Below, one piece after another: positions 36,301 through 45,300 of a stretch of DNA of 64,000 bases. Position 1 is the first letter of the stretch. Each line of letters begins with the position of its first letter. The position numbers and the translations under genes were made by a program. This DNA is from Schistosoma mansoni (Eukaryota > Platyhelminthes > Trematoda > Strigeidida > Schistosomatidae): assembly GCF_000237925.1 (NCBI RefSeq), contig NC_031500.1, forward strand, positions 11,743,753-11,807,752, given 5' to 3'. The notes beneath the pieces are model-generated. The model worked only from the letters and a program-made list of their open reading frames with translations, ran no database searches and had not been told where the DNA came from.

Positions 36301-39300
36301 GCCATGTTGAAAATTAATCAATGTCGAAATCGTTTCACTTAACCCAGTGGTTCTCATGGTTAAGCGTTTATAGTGGGAGCACAATGTCCTGGATTTGATT
36401 TCTGGTGTCTGTGATGCTGAGCCTCACACTGTGACGAAACGTCTGTCTTAACAGTTACCCCTAGTTTTCAATGGTAAGTGAAACCAGTCTGTGACGAATA
36501 CAATTTACAAAACAAAAATTGATCCTCACAAAGCAAGGTATATATCGCAAGAAAAACAAAAAGTATATTGTATTTGACAAATAACTGTGTTAAGGATACG
36601 GTAGGTTTAGGGCAAAATTGTTTTAAATATGAAGGCTACAAAATATTTTCCAGTAAGTTATAAACAGTACGGAGGTTGTAAGAAGCTTTGTTGAAATAAA
36701 ACACTGATTGAGCATATGTGTCTATGTGATATAAGGTCTACGTTGTAAATGTACCTTTTAATGTTCACAAATTGCAGTTAATTAATTATGTACCCGTTGC
36801 GTATGACGACCAATGTGAATTAAGTTCGTAAACAACGACAGAGAAAAGTTATCGAGAGGACATTGTTATACACCCTCTTTATTAATACTTTATCATGACA
36901 TACTATTACATTTTGGACAAATCAATGTGACTGAAAAGTTGATGTCGAAATAAACGTTTATCTACTTTTGAGAAGCCGCATACAACCTGTCACTTGAGAA
37001 GTTTTCAGTGTTTTTAATAGCAACAGAACTATTAAGACCATCGAACAATTTCATATTTTGTTGACAATATTGATTTCCATGGTTTGTACTTATAGCAATA
37101 AACAACTAGAAATTATTAGTATGTAGTTGTGGAGACTGGAATTTCATTGAAATCATGAACCGATCTAAGCCAAACCAGCATTGAAAAACTCGAAGTACTA
37201 GACGGCCGTTTAATCCTAGTATGCAACTACTCAGTAGTGCGTATTCACGGTCCGGCTAGCGGGAATCGAACCTAGGAGGATTGATTTCGCGCGCGAACGA
37301 TTCACATCTAGACCACCAAACCGGTATCCAAGTGTTAGTGTTTAACTTCAATCAATTCACGATATTGCGCGACCATATTCTATTTGCTTCGGTGGATTAT
37401 ACATTAACACTGTTAGATGACAACTTAGTGGTCTAGAAGTAAAGTTTGCGGGCGAAACCAAAGGTCCTGAGTTCGATGCTAGCGAGCGGGACCGTGGATT
37501 ATCACTGCTAAGGAGTTCTATACTGGGACTAAACGGTCGTCTAATGCTTCGAGTTTTTCAATGCTGGTTTGGTTTAGATCGTTTCATGGTTTCAATGGAA
37601 TTAGAAATTAATATAACTAATCCAGATAAACAAAAACAACTAAATGGAATATAGGTCAATGGACTAAGTTGATAAAAATGTACACACCAAATGATCACGA
37701 CTTATTAGAAAGAATGTACTAAAACTGTTCAGAAACCAAACACAGAAATAGACATCGAACAAAACCAAACGAGATAGTGAGGAATAAGAGGAAGAGTAGA
37801 TAGAACTATAGCTATTGGATTCCTAAGAGCTGAGTGAACATTGTGTCGATTAAAATGAGTCTACTTTAATTAGTAAAATAAATGATGAAACATTGTACGG
37901 TGTACTATATATTCGGTGATTGAAGTCAGTAGGTTGAAAACATTAATCTATGTATTTTGAGAAATTTCCGGTTCGCCATAATTGAAGATATGCTTTAATG
38001 ATGTGTATCCCACAAGGTATGAAACCTATAGTTCAGGACATCATACCGATGGGCTTCAAATATCCTTTAGATAAAAGGAAAGACCTATGTGGAGATAAAT
38101 ACAAAATATTTTTAAAAAAATTAAGGTACTGTTTGTTAATTCTTCCTTAGATGGAATACAAAATGGAGATAGATACTAGCGAAAACGCAACCGGACAACG
38201 CATAAAGTTGCTTCATCTTATCTTGTTTGTAGGATAAAGTATTGACTTTTGTATATTCTGATAAGGCTCAAAATTGAATAGGTTGATTAGTTTATTTCCA
38301 GCCATTTAATCAGGATGTTGGAAGATATTTATGTAAATTCTAATATAAACACTATTTTTATTACTGTGTCTTTGTTGTTCAAGTTATTAGAATATGGATT
38401 GTTCCCTATCAATTTTTGTTCTGATTTGGAAAGAATAAGGCGAAGTATCATGATCGGGGAGTGCTAGACGTTAGTCAAAGTATGGTGGAATATAGACCAA
38501 ATACAGTACTATCTCTCATTTACACAGCACCACGTTAAAAGTGGCGATTTATTTTCTATTTTTTAATGGTCAGAACGTAGATTTAGAAAAGTAATCGACA
38601 TTAGCGACACCGGGATGGCAAACACAAAATATTACATACTGTAACGTTTCGTACACAAAAGCTCTTAATGATAGGGAAAATATCGTAACAGTTTCGATCG
38701 GTATATTTATGTGCAATAAGGATTATTAAACAGTAATCGAATATAATTCATAAATTTAGAAGGTATTTAAACAAACTACATCGTAAAGCTTATTGTCCTG
38801 GATATATTTCAATTTCTGACTTCTCACACAAAGTATTCATCTTATGTCATGCTTCATGTTAGAAACGATGACTGAGTAACACAAACAACAAATATAAATT
38901 ATGAATATCATTAAACAATAGAAAATCAGCTATGGGGATAAAATTTACCTACCCAACTGCTAGACGATTAGCACCAATAGGAGAATCGGGTAGTAGACGA
39001 CAACCGACTAATATACTTAATCGAGGTAAAGCGAGTAAAACACATGGATCTCGATCAGTTAATTGTTGTATGGATAAAAGTTTAACAGTTAATCCCCACA
39101 TTAAAGTTTCAGAGAATAATACAGTGACTAACTGGAAAAGAAAATAATAGTGATAGTAACAGAGGAATTCAAAATTGGATGAACATGATTTATAAAATAT
39201 AATGGTAAAGTTGATAAGTATTAAGACAATTATGATTCTGATTTATTTGCAACGACTGTTCGAGTCTCTCCTGTTGTTGATGCTAAAGACTGAAATTGAC

Positions 39301-42300
39301 TAGTTACGTTTTTGGTATATGTGCATCCTGAGGAGGTATGTCTTAATATTGCCATAAAATTACAAGCATTTTAACTATAGTCGGCAGAGAAAGGCAGTCT
39401 CATTTTATTCGGAAGTCATAGGTTAGATGTATCTTTTCCTCCGGTGTTGGTGTTTACACCGAGACTGGAACTCAGTGTTTATCGCTCCAAACGCCAAAAC
39501 ACTGAGCTACGGAGTTCAGATAATCAATATCCCGTCAAGAAGGTATAAAGATATTAACAAGGGTTGTTGACATCCAAAATTGTAAGTGTCCGGTTGTTGA
39601 GGATGTTTCACTTCCAAATACAACACTTAAGAATACATCAATTTTGTAACTCATATTGATTTAAAATGAATTTTATGTATTAACTATGAGTGAATTTTTA
39701 TTTGTATTAATGTGTTCACAAATATTTTACATCAAGTAAATACACTGAATGAACTTGAATGTTAAGTAAATCTTTTTGTGGTCTCTATCAAGTACATCTT
39801 ACTTATAAGCATTCTCTATTGTTTTTATTCAAGTATGAATTATTATTAATATTGAAGTGTTGTAATATAGTCAATTCAGTTGATCTAATTTATATAGATC
39901 CATTTCATAGGAGAAGAATCTCTTAATCATGCAGATAACTAGATCATATCATATAGCTGATCTCAAACTTTATTTTATTTTATTTATACACATAAATATT
40001 GGTACAAACAGGCACCAGATATATATGCGCCACACAAATCTCATTTGATTTTTGTGAGGGCTGTGATACTGCCCAGGTGCCCAAACCGAAGCAGGTGGTT
40101 TTCTTAGGAGGCCACATCCGGAGCCTTCGACCTAAAGGTCTGATCCACAAGACAGTGGAGCATCGTGAGAAGATGTAGTCCCATGGTAGCCGGTGACAAA
40201 CAATTGGTTCATACACCATTTGTTCCTTCAGGATACTGGAGTCCATGTGCACCATTGGTTTGGAATCAGGGTTTTCCAACTCCCCTAGGTGAACTTTCCG
40301 TGTCCACCGACCCGGTTAAAGCGCCAGACATTCGCTTTTCGTCCTCTCAATTTCATAAACAACACCCACGGTGCGAGAAGGCATTGAGTAGGACTCCCCT
40401 GACAGAGGCTATATTACGCGTGGCCATGTGAGAGTATTTCAAGAGGGAGAGCGGACTCTCCCCACTCTTAGCCATACCAGGGCATTTGGGGGCCATCTCA
40501 AACTACAAAGTCAGTTCTTTTGAACTGACCATATTGATTCCCTGTTAATATTGAAATTTAAGTGCTTTATTGAATTGTTTCGTTATTCGTTTAGAATGTA
40601 TGTTTTATAATGTAAACTAATCATTAATATAAGTATGGAATGATATATACATATTATGAGAAACTGAGACAATCTTTTGACATGAACTGACCTTGTATAA
40701 GAAATATATGTATATGATGGTTAATCAACTCTGTGGTACGAATGAATACGCTATAATGTGAATTATTAACGAAAACAATAAGATCCATGCTTACATAAGT
40801 TGAATATGCTAGTCATACACACACACACACACAAACATATATGGCACCCTAATGTTCATTAACATAAATGTAGTTATTGATTTCACGTAGTTACGATAGA
40901 TTTATTCCATGTATAAAATAAACTCTGCAATATAGCATAACCGTTAAATATTTTTAGCATATCATCATCATATGATAAATATAAGATGATTAATCTCCTG
41001 GGGAATAAAAACTTACTGTATTATAAAAATAATTTAAAATGTCTAAAGAATATGTTGTGTTAGAGATTATTGAGTGTATAAGAATGGAAATTCTCTTCGA
41101 CGATATGCACATATATATATTCCACAGTTGAAATCACGAGTCGATCTAAGCTAGACCATCAATGAAAATCTGGGAGCACTGGACGGATGTTTCGTCCTGG
41201 TGTGGGACTCCTCAGCAGTGTGCGTCCACGGTCCTGCATACGGAATTCGTACCCAGAACCTTTAGTCTTGCACATGAACACTTAAACTTTAGACCACTGA
41301 GCAGGCATCCAATGGTGTAGGAAGCCTGAGGAAACGCAGTGCTTATAAGCAGGACGTTACGCCAAGTCACCAGCGACTTTGCTCGCCATTTTTATGGCGT
41401 CATGCAATTGCAACCAATGTTCATCTATACTTTTTGGTGGGATGGTAGCTAGCCTTGAACCTAGTTCGCTTTGATATTTAGTTGCAACAGAAGCTGCAAC
41501 CAATTTACTGAAATCGATCCATTTAGGACGATGAATTTGTTGGTCACTGAAACGTAAGGTAAGATTAGTGTAAACAAGGGTATGGTTAGATCCCAGATAG
41601 GTACTTCAAAAGGAGCGGAAGTCTTGTACACAACCATGCCAGCGGTATCTGATAGCAATATGATCAATCTGAGTCCAGGTTTGATTTACAGAGGGAGGAC
41701 GGCAGGTAGCATATCGGCGATGATTGTCCCGGTAGTAATTGTTAGCCAGAAACAAGTTGTAGTCTGCGCACAGTTGTAGTGGACGGTCACCATTATCTGA
41801 CCTGAGACCAACAAGTCCCCATAGGCCACTTAACGACTCTTTTCTGTGCTTAGACGCACAACCTGAGCATTGAAGTCTCCGGTTAGTACTGCAATGACCG
41901 TCAAACACACTTTCTGTAGATGAACACTCAAATGGTGGTAAAACTCATACTTGATCGCATACGGGCTGTAATCTGTTGGAGCGTAGGCGGAGAGGACGAA
42001 AAGATATCGTTTCTCACACCAATTTCCTCGCACTTTGATCGAGCTTTCTTTAGACATTAAGTGGCACAGAAATTATTGCTAAGATCCATGTATTGTGTTT
42101 GGATCACTACTTGGTGGAACAGATTATGGTAAATGAGTAACTTTCCTGATATCAGTCAAGATAACAATCAGATTCTTACATGTGACTGAATTTTATTAAT
42201 AACGAATATTAGAAACATGATTATGTTTGATCGGATTCTGTTGGATGCATCAATTGTAATCAGCTAAATTTCAAAGGTACGTTCAGGAAGGTAATATTGA

Positions 42301-45300
42301 AACAAACTGTTTGTAGGAAAGGAATAAGCTAGAGGATTAAACATTTTAGTAGACGGTAAATTAGTTAGTCAAATATTATCTTAGTTTGTAAATATTAATT
42401 AGGAAATCGAATAATAATAAATTTAGCCATGAAGGTTTATACATAGTGTGCCACCGGCTACCATGGGACTGCATCTCCTAACGATGCTCCACTGCCTTGT
42501 GGATCAGACCTCTAGGTCAAAGGCTCGGGGTGTGGCCCCCTAAGAAAACCACCTGTTTCAGTCTAGGTACCTGGAAAATATTATAGCCCTCACACAAATC
42601 AAATGAGATTTGTGTGGCGCATATATATATCTGGTGCCCCCTTGTACCAATATTTATGTGTTTAAATAAATAACATAGTGTGTGGTAATGGTAACTACTA
42701 ATCAAGCATGGTACATGAATGCATATACAGATAAAGGATCATAAACTAATAACAACAGTCTCAGAACATAAATCATTATAAGACGCTTTGTTATAAAACA
42801 GGGTCACGTTTTTAAATTGTCTTGTCCTACAGAATGGTTAGTAATATCAATAAACACAAATTGTTTATTCTTAAATAATACCATGTGACTTTGTAGTGTT
42901 ATGTTCTACGCCACATTCATATATCCAGTTTATGTTTGAGATCTTCATATTGTAACACATGCACTGTGTTTTTTAAATTTATTAGAAATAACAACTGAAC
43001 TTATAAACTTCGGTATCACATCACTAAGAGCTTAAGAAATGAACTAAAACAAAAGGGAGTGATTTTATATAGCAGTTTTCTTTTACCTACCTGAACATCA
43101 TCAGCCTCTTGTAATGTTCTAATCCGACGTGAAACACATCGTACAAAATCAAATTCAAATCGTGCGGCACAACAGTCTAATTCTAGCAGAGTATGAAATA
43201 ATTCTGGTGAAATTGTCAAAAATTTTGATGAAGGCAATTTTACTGGTGTTGTGTAAATAACTGAAGCTATGTTAACTTGTACGGGTACATTGATTATTTC
43301 AGAATTTTCATCATTTATTACGGCTGATTGTTGTTCCAAGGAATTCGAATGACTGGAATCGCTTGGGACAGGTAATGAACATAGGGGTGAATCTATTCTA
43401 TGTGTGTTGGAAAATTCACTGGAATCCCTGTCAACTACATCTGGAAGGAGAAGAATAGGAATATGATTAGAATTTGTTTGAAATCACTATTAGATTGTGG
43501 TATTGCAGTGAACTGAACCAAAAGAACATAATTCATGCAAATTATCGGTTGATTGAACGTTTATGTTTTAATCAACGAAAATAAATGAAACTTACCAGAC
43601 ATATAGAGGTTTATGTACCATTATGTTTTGAGCCAATCTTATTATAAGAAACCCCCGAGATATGTCAATTTAATCGTGCTAACTCTAACTTCGTAGCGTA
43701 ACTAATGATTGTATTTTTGTGATATCCCAATAAGTGGAAATTTGGATTTATGACTTACACTCAGTTACTTATTTATTTACTCTGACGAAGAGAGCCACGT
43801 TGAGTCAAGTGACGTCAGAAATTTAAATTTCTATTCATTGGAATATTACAAAAAAATAACTACTTCATTATCATTAATTTTCCACCCAATTCTCAGTTTA
43901 ATTGAAACTATCGATTCCAGTCTTGGTATTGATACCTTGTAGAGTAACGTCCGAATGAATTATTATCAGCCTAAAATAGAGAGTACACTAAACAAAGAGT
44001 TTACGCCACAATTGACGTGAATAAAGTTAGTAGGAGTACTGCTACTAGAAAAATTAGATGATAATGCATCAAAGACAGTTGGGCTACACAACACCAAACT
44101 ATATATTAATAAAGTGTAAACAGTATAAACAACATACCGAACCCCACTACTGAGTCAAAAGCGTTCTAAATATAATCAGATAAAAATTAGGAGTGAACAT
44201 ACTGAGGTTTTGAGGTGGGCACCAACACATTAGAGTAAATTTAAAGCTCTCATATGCAAAATAGAAGTATTTGCTAAACTCCTCAATGGTTCTATGTATC
44301 GTCGTTCAAAAACAATTAGTGGCTGAAAACTTATAACCTAGCATAAATGTATATTGACCTAAGTTAGTACTAATCAGAACAGTGGTATCATAGAAGTTAT
44401 GACACGATACTATTAAGCTTTACCCATTTTGTTTGCTCATCTGTTAATCTATAGACATGAAAACAAATAAAAACAATTATTTCTCTCTAACTGATATTGG
44501 AACTAGTGAGAACAGATAATTGAAATTATATTATAGTAATGAATAGGAACAAAGATTATCTATAGAAAAGATCTGGACTACATATGTAACGCATAATGCC
44601 ATAAAATTTTGAAGGATATCAAATTAGTCAGGACAATGACATGAACAAAAATCGGGTGGCTAGGGTACAAGAAAAGCATAAAAGAAATATCAGAATGAAA
44701 ATAAACTGAGTCAGTAAACAATTACATGAAGAAATGCGGTTTATTTTAAACTGTTTAACACAGACTAGAATTATTGTAGAATCTAATGACAAACTGTAGT
44801 CACTTAAAGAATGGATACCGATTTTGTAGTAAAATTGTTTGCAGACTGCAAAAATGTGTTCTGTGTAAATGAAGCTATAGGACATAATGTTCTGGAAAAT
44901 ATATGAAAACTGGATAATTTTCAGGAAAAACTCAAAAAATTGATTACTTCTATTTCCCCGAATATTCTTCTTTTGACAATTTGGAGCATCTTTCGTTTCG
45001 TGCGGAATATTATAACTTGATTGAACATTGTCCTGTTCTGTTGAATTATTTGATGCTTGTTTGTTGAGTTTCAGTTTTCCATCTTCAGTGTGGTTTGAAG
45101 ACAAGCTATCTAAACATGATTCTATAGTATGGGCAACAAGTGCCTGAACACGACCATGTGTATCTAAAAATTCTGAAGCGCTTGATTTAGCAGGTCCTAG
45201 ATCACATTCGACATGGGACTGGCTGGCAAAGGTTACAAAATAATATTATTAACAGTTGATTGCTTTCAATAAAATCATAAACAAGTAGTATTACCCAGAG

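Noticed and set aside
38932-39147. Plus-strand 71-codon frame
   Set aside because: The minus strand here carries the conserved LST2 PRLxI exon with splice sites; the plus frame has no family motif.
40818-40832. Possible CRISPR or other tandem array
   Set aside because: It is a short (AC)n microsatellite; no spaced direct repeats were found anywhere in the window.
44628-44947. Extension of LST2 exon 3 reading into hydrophobic sequence
   Set aside because: The phase-matching donor at 44948/44947 ends the exon before it; the rest is intron.
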